A stretch of DNA of 61,538 nucleotides from SLNP01 sp964568875 (GCA_964568875.1 CAZMSH010000024.1:1-61538), one strand, 5' to 3'; shown: positions 43,101 through 51,943, counted from the stretch's first letter. Notes: a model not told the origin generated them from the letters alone. Numbers and translations are program-made.

Positions 43101-44897
43101 TTCTACTGGATAAATGAGTGTTTCCATACCGATGATTCAGTATATATTTTTGACCGTACGCTTACGGGGTCTCCCGTTACTTCCCGCCTGTGGAATTTCT
43201 TTGACGGCAATCCTCCACTGACAACGCTCAATCCGCGATACCCAAAGCTTGCAGAAGGTTTCCTTCCGGTAGAGTATATAGTAAATACAAACTATGCAGG
43301 TTGCGGCGATACAGTTAGAAAGGAGATATTTATAAGACCAACAATTATACTGGGCTCAGATGATTACTTTGAGGATTTTGAGTCAGGAACCGGCGGATGG
43401 ATTTATGATCAGGGGGATACCAATACATGGAGTTTCGGAACACCTGCCAGACCTGATATTAATATTGCAGCATCTGGAGTAAATGCATGGTATACAAGTT
43501 ATGAAATATCAGGCCAGAAATCTCTCTCTTCTTCAGTAACCAGTCCTTGCTTTGACTTCACCGACACAGAGCGTCCAATGATAAGCATGAAACTATGGAG
43601 GAGATTCGACAGGAACCGTGACGGAGCCGCTATACAATACAAAGTTGGGGACTTTACCGATTGGGAATACCTCGGAACTCTTGGCGATGGTATAGAATGG
43701 TTTAATTCAACTCTGATAAAAGGAAGACCAGGTGGCGACCAGATCGGCTGGACAACTATTACTGCACCTGATTCCGGCTGGGTACAGGCCAGAAGAAGGC
43801 TTGACGAGCTGAATGGCAAACGTGACGTTAAATTCAGAATCGCTTATGGTTCCGACGGTACAGCTCAGGAGAACGACGGCATCGCTTTCGATGATATTCA
43901 TATTGGCACCAGGACAAGAAACGTTCTTCTCGAACATTTTACGAATAACTCAGCATCATCGGTGGTTAATGCGAATCTTATTGTTGGCACTGTTGCATCG
44001 TCGATGAATCGTGATGTCATCAATATTAATTATCACACCAATTTCCCGGGTGCAGACCTTTTATATAACGACATTCCGGCCGACATGAGTGCCAGGGTTT
44101 TGGTTTATGGCCTTACCCGTGTGCCCTATACTGTTATCGATGGGGGAACAAGGAAACAGTTTGCCGGAATTTATGATTATCTGGTAGCAGACCTCGACAG
44201 TAACGAAGTTAACAAGAGAAGCCTTATTTCCCCTGATTTCATGATAGAGATCGATCCGGTTGTATCGGGCGGCCTGTTGCAGGTAGATGCCAGAATTACA
44301 GCTCTTGAGGATATGGATGAAGAGAATCTTACTTTATATTTTGCTGTTACCGCAAATGAAATTACCACTTTAACATCACCGAATGGAGAGACCGTGTTTT
44401 TAAACACCTTAAGAAAAATGTTGCCAGATGCCGGTGGCATTAAGCTGTCAAACAAATGGTCAAAAGGAGAGGTATATGATTCACCTGATTTCTCGTGGAA
44501 GATAACCAATGTCTATGACTCGCGTGATATTCGGATAGTTGCGTTTATTCAGAATAATAATACACGTGAAATATACCAGGCAACAGCTGAGGGTATTAAT
44601 GACGTATCTGTCGGTGTTGAATCCGTATTTGGAGAAGAAGCATCCTTTTTGATTTTCCCAAATCCTGCAAAAGAAAGGCTGGTGATATCTTTTAACGAGC
44701 CCTTGCGTTCAAGGTCTGCAATAGAAATAATTGACCAGGCAGGAAGAGTCGTCAAAGAATTCACGGCAGAGCCGGGTCAGGAACTGCTGGAAATAGACAA
44801 CATCGCACTTGCCAACGGTATCTATATGGTTCGACTGGTATCCGGGAATCTTAACCCTGGTCTTAGAAAACTAATAGTATCAGGCATTAGCAGGTAG
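40161..44897 (+). CDS. T9SS-exported modular surface protein (PKD, Omp28-like, sorting domain)
   Basis: The 1578-residue protein has a signal peptide (about residues 1-21). Next come four Ig-like units (about 22-410), a set of about 100-residue units with the GPG signature (for example GGFTGPGISGYIFYPGIAG), and two PKD-like regions (from about 890). A MAM/jelly-roll-like domain follows (from about 1068), then an Omp28-like domain (from about 1252). The last 80 residues (FLIFPNPAKERL to KLIVSGISR) are a type A T9SS sorting domain, so the protein should be exported and anchored to the surface or released. The Omp28-like part lacks the usual CxxC. An adhesin or structural surface role is inferred. 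It is the last gene of the six-gene cluster. Confidence 0.88.
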   Translation: MKKRVLLILTILLLFSVIVQSQTVTNVSIAGSMTVGSEVSANYIIQGSASDTLFQWYEVTPTDTVNVGTDGQKLVIPASSLNKRLLVKVSLEVSGSVVDSAFSALSQLVTSNLAPVASSVAVAGSLNVNEYLLGNYSYTDAEGDAEGNSNFEWWISSSATGLPETLITGETSKIYKLRMTDQGKYLIFKVTPVAKTGTPEGIKVKSVAYGPVNSAPYATLVTVNGTPEFGNTLTGSYTYNDDDGDLQGVSIFRWYRDNVLRPGETGITYIITADDVGSRIHFEVVPVSATGYPDTGTAVASAQTDVITDPTGDRPAALDVCINGDRAPGSELRGRYTFTDPKFNEQNSRYYWYRGSGMSLIGTGITYTMTDDDMESEIRFAVIPRNNKGVEGDIVYSSSLAMINLPAETFSVADPPIVLDGSPSGGVFHGPGVSGGTFSPSLAGEGGPYTINYLLDIRMATNTCTQNSSKDVMVNPVASWFDSFRSVYCHDGGYDTIYARNVPADATGKTFSLTTPEAIISYLSDTSLIIDPGRMRPGNKADTLFFSYTSGGSIYPISRPFVIDSVGTSISFSGLDAAYCEASAKRFVSILGIYPSGGAGMWTGDIISDASAASAFIDPAKGNPGITYPISYHYVSPLGCKSKVLTKDVTINPLPDAGFPLKAVYNVDGPGETLVPVTPGGGFTGPGISGYIFYPGIAGQGTHQIKYTVTDINGCTSDSTKTTEVRKASGIIAGIDPGNQYCYDGLTDTLWFETSVSWNTGSFAGPGIANLSRGFGSFNPSVAGPGDHRIVFTYTDFTFTTFEIVQVVNVDSVGQVTIENLDPGSVFCTGDESFTLYTNREGGIFTGPVTGNNFDPSKGPGTIPVVYTYVSSKTGCSSSVSVPVTINPSPVVAFTVADFCIEHAGDTTRFVNNTMSADSVTSWVWEFRDGGGVMISEQESPGYLYLTGGLHQIKLTASTINNCASSLEKTIDLGVKPEADFYWINECFHTDDSVYIFDRTLTGSPVTSRLWNFFDGNPPLTTLNPRYPKLAEGFLPVEYIVNTNYAGCGDTVRKEIFIRPTIILGSDDYFEDFESGTGGWIYDQGDTNTWSFGTPARPDINIAASGVNAWYTSYEISGQKSLSSSVTSPCFDFTDTERPMISMKLWRRFDRNRDGAAIQYKVGDFTDWEYLGTLGDGIEWFNSTLIKGRPGGDQIGWTTITAPDSGWVQARRRLDELNGKRDVKFRIAYGSDGTAQENDGIAFDDIHIGTRTRNVLLEHFTNNSASSVVNANLIVGTVASSMNRDVININYHTNFPGADLLYNDIPADMSARVLVYGLTRVPYTVIDGGTRKQFAGIYDYLVADLDSNEVNKRSLISPDFMIEIDPVVSGGLLQVDARITALEDMDEENLTLYFAVTANEITTLTSPNGETVFLNTLRKMLPDAGGIKLSNKWSKGEVYDSPDFSWKITNVYDSRDIRIVAFIQNNNTREIYQATAEGINDVSVGVESVFGEEASFLIFPNPAKERLVISFNEPLRSRSAIEIIDQAGRVVKEFTAEPGQELLEIDNIALANGIYMVRLVSGNLNPGLRKLIVSGISR

Positions 44898-44923
44898 AAA
44901 AAAATTTAGCACTAAAAAAGTAT

Positions 44924-44931
44924 TACCTTTG
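44924..44931 (+). promoter_or_regulatory. Putative gpmI promoter, -7 box
   Basis: TACCTTTG is a full TAnnTTTG match, 67 bases before the chosen gpmI start. A TTTA at 44905-44908 is present but at only 15 bases, so the -33 box is uncertain. It would separate gpmI transcription from the preceding cluster. Confidence 0.5.
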
Positions 44932-44998
44932 CCCTCCCATGTTCTGCTTATCATTTTGCAGAGACAGGGAGGGTAAATTGTTGTTTAATACTGGCTAT

Positions 44999-46534
44999 AT
45001 GGGTAAGAGTAAAGTGCTGCTGATGATTCTTGACGGATGGGGTTTGGGTGATGGCTCAAAATCCGACGTTATAAGCAATGTTTCCACACCAGAAATGGAC
45101 AGTCTGATGAAGGAGTTTCCTTCAACCAGTCTCAGGGCATCGGGTGAGGATGTTGGCCTTCCTGAAGGTCAGATGGGCAACTCGGAGGTTGGGCACCTGA
45201 ATATAGGTGCAGGTAGAGTGGTTTACCAGGATCTGGTAAAGATCAACATGGAATGTCGGTCTGGAGATATCAGAAAAAATGAAGTACTTACCAGTGCTTT
45301 CTCCTATGCCCGAGATAACAAAAGAAAGGTCCATTTTCTGGGCCTCCTCGGTGATGGAGGGGTACACGCCTCGGATGAGCATCTCTATGCGCTCTGTGAC
45401 ATGACTAAGGAGTATGGACTGAAGAAAGTCTTCATCCATGCGTTTGGTGATGGTCGTGATACCGATCCCAAAAGTGGAAGGCAGTTTATGACCAGCCTCC
45501 TCAACCGCATAAAAGGATCTGATGTAAAGCTTGCTTCTTTCGTAGGTCGCTACTATGCAATGGACCGTGACAAGAGATGGGACAGGATCAAGGCGGCTTA
45601 TGACATGTTGGTATCGGGAGTCGGGAAGAAGACCAGGGATGTCATCTCTGCGATAGCAGAATCATATGATGGAGGTGTAACAGACGAGTTTATTAAGCCA
45701 ATCGTGATTACAGACCTTAATAATCAGCCTGTAGGATTATTGGAGGAGGGCGATGTCGTTGTGTTTACAAACTTTCGCAATGACAGGGCCAGGGAGCTTA
45801 CTATTGTACTGACGCAGAAGGATATGCCAGAGTATGGCATGAAAACAGTTCCGTTGCATTATTGTACGATGACGCCATATGACGTTACTTTCACAGGCCT
45901 GAATGTTATTTATCCAAAGGAGAATGTCGGGAAAACAATAGGTGAAGCTTTGTCATTGGCAGGAAAGAGACAGCTGAGAATAGCGGAAACGGAAAAATAT
46001 GCTCATGTTACCTTCTTTTTTTCAGGAGGACGCGAAGAGAAGTTTGAGAATGAGGAGAGAATACTGGTTCCCTCTCCTAAGGTGGCTACTTATGATCAGA
46101 AGCCTGAGATGAGTGCCTATGAGGTAAGGGATGAAGTGGTCAGGGCTATAAACAGCGGAGATTTTGATTTTATATGTCTCAACTTTGCCAATGGCGATAT
46201 GGTAGGTCATACCGGTGTATATTCTGCAATCGAAAAGGCAATAATGGCCGTAGATAAGTGTGTGGGTGCTGTTGTGGACGCTGCCCGTGCGAAAGGGTAT
46301 GAAGTACTGATAATAGCCGATCATGGCAATGCCGATTATGCTCTCAACGAAGACGGAACGCCAAATACTGCTCACTCACTAAATCCGGTTCCTCTAGTGA
46401 TAGTATCAGACAGGGTGGCAATCGCTGAGGAAGGTATTCTTGCTGACGTTGCTCCTACTATTCTGAAGATGCTTGATGTTGAGATTCCCTCTGAGATGAC
46501 CGGCCATCCGCTGGTTACATTCAACAAAAAATGA
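44999..46534 (+). CDS. gpmI: 2,3-bisphosphoglycerate-independent phosphoglycerate mutase
   Basis: The enzyme interconverts 3- and 2-phosphoglycerate in glycolysis, using a phosphoserine and two Mn ions. The 511-residue protein has the metal site ILDGWGLGD at its N-terminus, the catalytic serine in GNSEVGHLNIGAGR, and the FGDGRDTDP and IADHGNAD motifs. The frame opens at an ATG at 44939, but the family N-terminus begins at MGKSKVLLMILDGWG, so 44999 is preferred. No Shine-Dalgarno sequence is seen. The next gene overlaps its stop codon by four bases (ATGA). Confidence 0.96.
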   Translation: MGKSKVLLMILDGWGLGDGSKSDVISNVSTPEMDSLMKEFPSTSLRASGEDVGLPEGQMGNSEVGHLNIGAGRVVYQDLVKINMECRSGDIRKNEVLTSAFSYARDNKRKVHFLGLLGDGGVHASDEHLYALCDMTKEYGLKKVFIHAFGDGRDTDPKSGRQFMTSLLNRIKGSDVKLASFVGRYYAMDRDKRWDRIKAAYDMLVSGVGKKTRDVISAIAESYDGGVTDEFIKPIVITDLNNQPVGLLEEGDVVVFTNFRNDRARELTIVLTQKDMPEYGMKTVPLHYCTMTPYDVTFTGLNVIYPKENVGKTIGEALSLAGKRQLRIAETEKYAHVTFFFSGGREEKFENEERILVPSPKVATYDQKPEMSAYEVRDEVVRAINSGDFDFICLNFANGDMVGHTGVYSAIEKAIMAVDKCVGAVVDAARAKGYEVLIIADHGNADYALNEDGTPNTAHSLNPVPLVIVSDRVAIAEEGILADVAPTILKMLDVEIPSEMTGHPLVTFNKK

Positions 46535-47109
46535 TACGCATAGACGACACCGTTATCAGCCTTGATCTGCTGAGTGAGAAGTTTCGCTGTGACCTATCAG
46601 TATGCAAGGGCAACTGTTGCAAGTACGGTGATGCAGGTGCACCACTGACAGAATCGGAAGCATTAATTCTTGATGATATATTTCCTGTGATAAGGGATTA
46701 TCTCCGAAAGGAGGGGGTTGAATCTATCGAAAAGTATGGGACCAGTCTGACTGATATTGAAGGAGAATTGGTTACACCTTTGATTGATGATGCTGAATGC
46801 GCATATACCATAGTCTCAGGTGATGTTTTCATGTGTGGCATAGAAAAAGCCTGGCTTGATGGTGTTGTCTCCTTCAGGAAACCTCTTTCGTGCCATCTGT
46901 TCCCGGTAAGGATAAAGAACTTCGGCGATTTCACGGCTGTTAACTATGAGAAATGGTCTATATGCCAGGGTGGGCGTGAGGCAGGCCGAAAAGATGATAT
47001 TCCGGCATTATCATTTCTTAAAGAATCACTTTTCAGGGCCTTTGGCCCGGAGTGGTACAAAGAACTCGTAACTGTAAAAAAGGAGTTGGAATCAAAAAGA
47101 AAATTCTGA
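46531..47109 (+). CDS. DUF3109 family cysteine-rich protein
   Basis: The 192-residue protein matches DUF3109, found widely in Bacteroidota and related to the YkgJ-type putative metal-chelating proteins. Cysteine-rich segments are visible: RCDLSVCKGNCCKYGD near the N-terminus, then cysteines in DDAECAY, VFMCGI, PLSCHLFPVR and WSICQGG. They probably bind iron, zinc or an iron-sulfur cluster, but no function is established. It is translationally coupled to gpmI by an ATGA overlap. Confidence 0.88.
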   Translation: MIRIDDTVISLDLLSEKFRCDLSVCKGNCCKYGDAGAPLTESEALILDDIFPVIRDYLRKEGVESIEKYGTSLTDIEGELVTPLIDDAECAYTIVSGDVFMCGIEKAWLDGVVSFRKPLSCHLFPVRIKNFGDFTAVNYEKWSICQGGREAGRKDDIPALSFLKESLFRAFGPEWYKELVTVKKELESKRKF

Positions 47110-47160
47110 CCATTTTAATCTTTGTGATACTTATTGCTTAATATTTTCATGTTCGTTTCA

Positions 47161-47168
47161 TATCTTTA
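47161..47168 (+). promoter_or_regulatory. Possible dipeptidase promoter, -7 box
   Basis: TATCTTTA differs by one base from TAnnTTTG and lies 36 bases before the dipeptidase ATG, in the AT-rich 94-base gap after the DUF3109 gene. A convincing -33 box at standard spacing is not seen. Confidence 0.35.
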
Positions 47169-47203
47169 GCAGATTGGAAACAAACAAATAAAGCTATATC
47201 GAC

Positions 47204-48580
47204 ATGGAAAAATTTAAGAAGTACATCGAAGAAAACCGTGAGAGGTTCCTCAATGAATTGTTTGAGTTTATCAGAATACCCTCGGTGAGTGCTAAGGCGG
47301 AGAATAAGGCGGATATGGTTAAATGCGCTGAGTTTGTCAGGAAATCTCTCCTTGAAGCGGGAGCCGACAGGGCAGAGGTATTCCCTACAGCTGGTCACCC
47401 AATAGTCTTTGGTGAGAAGATAGTTGACAGTTCACTGCCAACAGTTCTGATATATGGCCATTATGATGTTCAGCCGGCAGAACCTCTTGAGCTATGGAAG
47501 TCACCTCCCTTTGAACCTGAAATAAGGGATGGAAAAATATATGCCAGAGGAGCCGATGATGACAAGGGACAGCTCTTCATGCATGTAAAGGCCTTTGAAA
47601 TGATGAACAGCATGTCGGAACTTCCATGCAATGTGAAATTTATGATTGAAGGAGAAGAGGAAGTCGGCTCATCGAATCTCGAGAGTTTCTGCCTGAATAA
47701 TAAAGAGATGCTGTCTGCAAATGTGATACTGATATCTGATACAACGATGATAGCACAGGATATACCCAGCGTAACATCTGGTCTCAGGGGGTTGTCATAT
47801 ATGCAGGTAGAGGTCACCGGACCAGACCGTGACCTTCACTCAGGTCTTTATGGCGGGGCGGTCGTAAATCCCTGCAATGTATTGTGCGACATGATATCCT
47901 CGCTTAAGGACGAGAAGGGAAGGATAACCATTCCGGGATTTTATGATGATGTTATTGAGATAAGCGCCGAAGAGAGGAAAGATATGGCCAGGCGCCCTTA
48001 TAATCACGAGGCGTTTATGAAGTCTATCGATGTTGACGCCCTGGGTGGAGAAGAAGGATTCACTACACATGAAAGACTTGGCATAAGGCCTTCACTTGAC
48101 GTAAACGGTATCTGGGGAGGTTATACAGGCGAGGGAGCCAAGACAATACTTCCTGCAAAAGCCTATGCAAAGGTTTCAATGAGGCTGGTACCGAATCAGA
48201 ATTCAGAAAAGATAGCAGAGTTGTTTATACGTCACTTTGAATCGATAGCGCCGGAAGGTGTAAGGGTAAAAGCTGAATATCTGCATGGAGGGCAGGCATA
48301 TGTCAGTCCGCTTGACACCCCTGAATATGAAGCTGCATCGCTGGCGATGGAGGCTACATTCGGAAAGAAACCGATACCAGTACGCAGTGGTGGCAGTATA
48401 CCGATTGTTGCCGTGTTTGAGAAGGTGTTGGGTATTAAATCCATACTACTCGGTTTCGGCCTTGATGCTGATGCAATACATTCCCCTAATGAGAGCTATC
48501 CGCTCTTCAACTTTTTCATGGGGATAGAGACGATTCCTCTTTACTACAAAAATTACGCAAAGCTGCGGGAGAAGCAGTAG
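47204..48580 (+). CDS. M20 family dipeptidase
   Basis: The 458-residue cytoplasmic zinc peptidase matches the M20/M25/M40 family, probably acting on dipeptides. Metal and catalytic motifs are visible: IYGHYDVQPAEP (first His and catalytic Asp), ARGADDDKGQ (bridging Asp), IEGEEEVGSS (general base Glu and metal Glu) and the dimerisation-domain histidine in DRDLHSGLYGG. The final metal histidine is in DADAIHSPNE near the C-terminus. Length is normal. It converges on gldE with only 12 bases between stop codons. Exact specificity cannot be read from sequence. Confidence 0.92.
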   Translation: MEKFKKYIEENRERFLNELFEFIRIPSVSAKAENKADMVKCAEFVRKSLLEAGADRAEVFPTAGHPIVFGEKIVDSSLPTVLIYGHYDVQPAEPLELWKSPPFEPEIRDGKIYARGADDDKGQLFMHVKAFEMMNSMSELPCNVKFMIEGEEEVGSSNLESFCLNNKEMLSANVILISDTTMIAQDIPSVTSGLRGLSYMQVEVTGPDRDLHSGLYGGAVVNPCNVLCDMISSLKDEKGRITIPGFYDDVIEISAEERKDMARRPYNHEAFMKSIDVDALGGEEGFTTHERLGIRPSLDVNGIWGGYTGEGAKTILPAKAYAKVSMRLVPNQNSEKIAELFIRHFESIAPEGVRVKAEYLHGGQAYVSPLDTPEYEAASLAMEATFGKKPIPVRSGGSIPIVAVFEKVLGIKSILLGFGLDADAIHSPNESYPLFNFFMGIETIPLYYKNYAKLREKQ

Positions 48581-48592
48581 TGAGAATATTGG

Positions 48593-49855
48593 TCAGGGCT
48601 CAACGGTAAGGGAGACAAGTTCAAGACGTGTGGAGGATACTTTCAGCACCTTTATAACTCCTTTACCAACCCTGATGACGTCATTGACTTTTGGTATGCT
48701 GCCGTGATGGTAGAAAACCAGTCCGGCCAGAGTTTCGTAGTCATCTTTTTCCGGAAGGTTAAGATTGTACCTTTCATTGAGATAGTCGATGTCGAGTCTG
48801 CCTGAGAAAATGTACTGGCCCGGTCCGGTCTCCTTCTCGGTGAAGTCGTATGAATCGTGCTCGTCTTCAATGTCTCCTACAATCTCTTCCAGAACATCCT
48901 CGATGGTTACCATGCCCGAGGTTCCCCCGAATTCATCGACAACAAGAGCTACATTTCGTTTGTCTTCGACGAATATTTTGAGCAGTTTGTTGGCGGCCAT
49001 CGTTTCCGGGACAATTGCCAGTTTTCTGAGGCATGATCTGATATCAGGGGGGCTTTTATAGAGGTCTTTTAGTTCAAAATAGCCTATGATATTATCAATG
49101 GAGCCCTCAAATATTGGTATTTTGGAGTATCCTGTATCAATAAATTTCTGTTTTAATTCTGATATAGAGGCGTTTATGTCAAGAGCCACAATTTCCGTCC
49201 TTGGCACCATGCACTCCCTGAGCTTTACATTCGGGAACTCCAGCGCGTTGCGGAATATTCTTATATCACTCGTTTCTGACCCATTTTCCTCTGCAGACTC
49301 TCCGGCCATACTTAGAAAATGTGTCAGCTCTGTTCTGCTGAAGACCATGTCTTCGTTTTCATCCCTGAACTTTTTTTTGCCTGCAAATATTCTTATAAGC
49401 AGGTTGGAGATCCATAGAGTAAACCTGGCTACCGGATAGAATATGTAGTAGAAAAATGCAGCCGGTATGCTTAAGATTCTAAGGAAAAAGTTCGGCGTTA
49501 TTATGAAGAGGTTTTTTGGGAGGAACTCTGCGAGTCCCAATATTATCAACGTCGACAGTATAGTCTGTATTATTAATGTCGCTGCGTCTGACCCTGTTAC
49601 ATTATGCAGAGATGGTGATATAAGTCGCGAAAATATCAGTCCGAATACAACTAGGGCAATATTGTTGCCGACAAGCATTGTAGATATGAATTGCCCGGGA
49701 TTCTTTACGAAAGATGAGGCGATTCTGCTACCAAAGGCACCTTGCTTTTTGTCGAGTTCTATCATAAGCCGGTTAGCACTGACAAAAGCAATCTCCATGC
49801 CTGAAAAGAAGGCTGAAAATATTACTGCAACTATTATTATCAGGATGCTGTCCAT
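48593..49855 (-). CDS. gldE: GldE-like hemolysin/CorC family membrane protein
   Basis: The 420-residue protein has an N-terminal DUF21/CNNM membrane domain with three to four helices (about residues 1-145; SGMEIAFVSANR is typical), a CBS pair (about 205-320; VDEFGGTSGMVTIEDVLEEIVGDI) and a CorC/HlyC C-terminal domain (about 335-420). GldE is linked to gliding motility and T9SS in Flavobacterium, but non-gliding Bacteroidota also keep it, where an ion-transport role (Mg or similar) is possible. It is the last gene of a minus-strand run that starts at coaX or further upstream. Confidence 0.85.
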   Translation of the reverse strand: MDSILIIIVAVIFSAFFSGMEIAFVSANRLMIELDKKQGAFGSRIASSFVKNPGQFISTMLVGNNIALVVFGLIFSRLISPSLHNVTGSDAATLIIQTILSTLIILGLAEFLPKNLFIITPNFFLRILSIPAAFFYYIFYPVARFTLWISNLLIRIFAGKKKFRDENEDMVFSRTELTHFLSMAGESAEENGSETSDIRIFRNALEFPNVKLRECMVPRTEIVALDINASISELKQKFIDTGYSKIPIFEGSIDNIIGYFELKDLYKSPPDIRSCLRKLAIVPETMAANKLLKIFVEDKRNVALVVDEFGGTSGMVTIEDVLEEIVGDIEDEHDSYDFTEKETGPGQYIFSGRLDIDYLNERYNLNLPEKDDYETLAGLVFYHHGSIPKVNDVIRVGKGVIKVLKVSSTRLELVSLTVEP

Positions 49856-49864
49856 AAGACAAAT

Positions 49865-50047
49865 CTACTTTTTTATTCTCTGGTTGCGCCTGAAGAGGTA
49901 CATTGAAGCTGATATAATGACTACTATTGCGAATACAATTATATTTCGGGTATCGCCATTTATTACAGATACCGTGAGAGCTCCTGTGGCGAGCAGCAAA
50001 ACAAGAATCCACAGAAACTCCATGATTATCCTGAAGTTTTTATTCAT
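49865..50047 (-). CDS. Small membrane protein of the lptC-gldE gap
   Basis: The 60-residue protein has two hydrophobic segments (about residues 9-26 and 34-51) and a basic C-terminus (FRRNQRIKK), consistent with two transmembrane helices and both ends in the cytoplasm. It overlaps lptC by 8 bases and ends 9 bases before gldE, so it is tightly packed into the operon. Because it fills the gap exactly and has a proper membrane pattern I regard it as a real gene. No function is known to me. Confidence 0.7.
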   Translation of the reverse strand: MNKNFRIIMEFLWILVLLLATGALTVSVINGDTRNIIVFAIVVIISASMYLFRRNQRIKK

Positions 50048-50609
50048 CCTTAAGGTATATTATTGCGTTTCCGTTTCTTATCTCCCAACGTGAAAACCGG
50101 GTATCTGATTCGAATCCGGTACCTGATATTATTCTCTCTTCTCCTGTAATTCTTACGAATTCTTCAGTATGAATAAGCTCCTTTTCTTCGTCCCAGTAAA
50201 GAAGTTCTGTCTCCAGCAGTTCGTTCTGTTCGTTATGGGCCCTGACCCCGTACCTCAGCTCCCACAGCCTCTTGCTCTCGTGGTATTTGGCAAACTGTGA
50301 TGATACCGAAGCAACCTGTTCTTTCCTGCCATCATAGAAGATAACCTCTACACCTTTTGGAAATTCGTTGTAGGTTTCATCATCGATGGTGCGTCTCTCC
50401 ATTAACGGAGATTTCAGTACCATCTGTACCCTGCCGGAGTCAGTCTGAACAGTTTCAAAATTGCGTACGATTAACGAGGGCAGCGAGCTAACGTCGGCAC
50501 CAGGTATGATTTCAAGGCTGTTGTCACACGACGATAAAAATATTGCAGCCCCGGCCAGCAGGACTGCAATAGTCTTATTAATAAATTTTATACTACAATC
50601 TGATTCCAC
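50040..50609 (-). CDS. lptC: LptC-like LPS export lipoprotein
   Basis: LptC joins the inner-membrane LPS exporter to the periplasmic bridge. The 189-residue protein has a signal with lipobox FLSSCDN (cysteine near residue 28) where E. coli LptC has a transmembrane anchor; this is common in Bacteroidota. The segments QMVLKSPLMERR, PKGVEVIFYDGRKE and VASVSSQFAKYHESKRLWELR match the beta-jellyroll repeats of the LptC/OstA fold. It starts 2 bases after the TPR gene ends. The rest of the Lpt machinery is outside the window. Confidence 0.88.
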   Translation of the reverse strand: MESDCSIKFINKTIAVLLAGAAIFLSSCDNSLEIIPGADVSSLPSLIVRNFETVQTDSGRVQMVLKSPLMERRTIDDETYNEFPKGVEVIFYDGRKEQVASVSSQFAKYHESKRLWELRYGVRAHNEQNELLETELLYWDEEKELIHTEEFVRITGEERIISGTGFESDTRFSRWEIRNGNAIIYLKDE

Positions 50610-50611
50610 TG

Positions 50612-51943
50612 CTATTTTTTGAAACGGACTGTTGTCCTTTCATTTATCCATCCCTTGACAGTGTAGGGCGCTCCTTCATCATAAATACCCACGAAGAAAG
50701 CCTCCTCTTTTGTCGGAAAGTTGGCCGCGCATGACGCTATGCTTTCGTTTGCCCTGTCAGCAAGCTGCGAGTCAAGAGTCTTAGCTTTGTTAAGGTAGTC
50801 AACTGCTATCCAGAAGCGGGTTTTGTTTTCAAACTCATCTCCTTCAAAAGGTGCCATTGCGTATGCTGAACCGATAATCAGATGAGCCGTACCGTTATTT
50901 GGGTTATGGTTGATAGCATCTTTGGCATAGTCTCTTGCCTTAACATAATTGTTGTTGGCGAGTTCGAAGGTACCAAGCATTGAAAGGTAACTGGACTTCT
51001 TCGCCGGATCGGATTCAAGATCTACAGCCTCGAGAAAGTATTTTTCTGCTTCGGAGAAATTATTTTTGCTGACATTCATCTGCGCAAGATGATATGCTGC
51101 ATTGGCTGATTTTTCAAGTTTGTACAGGTTCTCCACGCTTACATAATAGAGCTCTGAATCAGTACACTGTGCATTGTCAAGAAGACTGATTACCTTTTTC
51201 AGCAGGGCCACATCCTCAGGCTTTTCGTTTACTTTCGGAGTAAAAAGCGGGATAAGATTAGCACATGTAGCTACACCACTCTGCTTGAAAAATCCGTCAA
51301 TGAGGTCCTTGGCATTCTGAAAATCTGCAACCGACTTGCCGAGGCTGATTTTGTTTTCTGCTATTTCAATTAACTTTGAATAGTTGTTGATAACCGCCTC
51401 CTCAAATACCTGACGCGAAGCGTACATGTTCATTGTGTTGATCATTTGGGTAATCATAATTCCGCTTGTAATATCTTCGGATTCCTGATCAAGATATGGT
51501 TGCAGAACATTGTATGATTCCTTAATAAGTTCAGGATGGTTGTTGGCAAACTGGTTCATGAATCCGGCCTTCCTCAGATCCCATGTCGGCTTGTCGCCAA
51601 AATACATTGCTCTGCGGTCCTGCATCATGAATATGGTGTCCAGATAAGCTCTGTCCTTTGTCTCTGAATAGAAGTGCTGGAACATCTTCTCACCCCGGAC
51701 ATAGATATTGGTCGATGACGCCGGACATTCATTGAAGTTCTGGCGCCAGAATCCTACTGCCATGTCATAATTATCCTGATCGTAATATCCTGCGTACAAC
51801 GATTGATTTTTAACACATTCCAAACTATCGGCAGGAGTTGCTCCATATTTGCCCGTAATTGTGGCATTTTGGGCATCTGCTGATATTGCTGCAAAAGCCG
51901 CAAGGAAAACGATTGTAAGAATTCTGTGTAACGTTGCTTTCAT
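50612..51943 (-). CDS. Periplasmic tetratricopeptide-repeat protein
   Basis: The 443-residue protein has a signal peptide (about residues 1-25, ending SADAQ) and is otherwise helical. TPR-like units are clearest in the second half: AAYHLAQMNVSKNNFSEAEK, YFLEAVDLESDPAKKSSYL and ARDYAKDAINHNPNNGTAHL. The final portion (PYTVKGWINERTTVRFKK) is a short conserved-looking tail. Bacteroidota genomes often carry this protein between an outer-membrane protein and lptC, so an envelope role is likely, possibly in outer-membrane assembly or LPS export. Specific function is unknown. Confidence 0.82.
   Translation of the reverse strand: MKATLHRILTIVFLAAFAAISADAQNATITGKYGATPADSLECVKNQSLYAGYYDQDNYDMAVGFWRQNFNECPASSTNIYVRGEKMFQHFYSETKDRAYLDTIFMMQDRRAMYFGDKPTWDLRKAGFMNQFANNHPELIKESYNVLQPYLDQESEDITSGIMITQMINTMNMYASRQVFEEAVINNYSKLIEIAENKISLGKSVADFQNAKDLIDGFFKQSGVATCANLIPLFTPKVNEKPEDVALLKKVISLLDNAQCTDSELYYVSVENLYKLEKSANAAYHLAQMNVSKNNFSEAEKYFLEAVDLESDPAKKSSYLSMLGTFELANNNYVKARDYAKDAINHNPNNGTAHLIIGSAYAMAPFEGDEFENKTRFWIAVDYLNKAKTLDSQLADRANESIASCAANFPTKEEAFFVGIYDEGAPYTVKGWINERTTVRFKK

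Noticed and set aside
44939..44998. Longer start for gpmI
   Set aside because: The extra 20 residues precede the family start, and the ATG at 44939 lies almost on the predicted transcription start.
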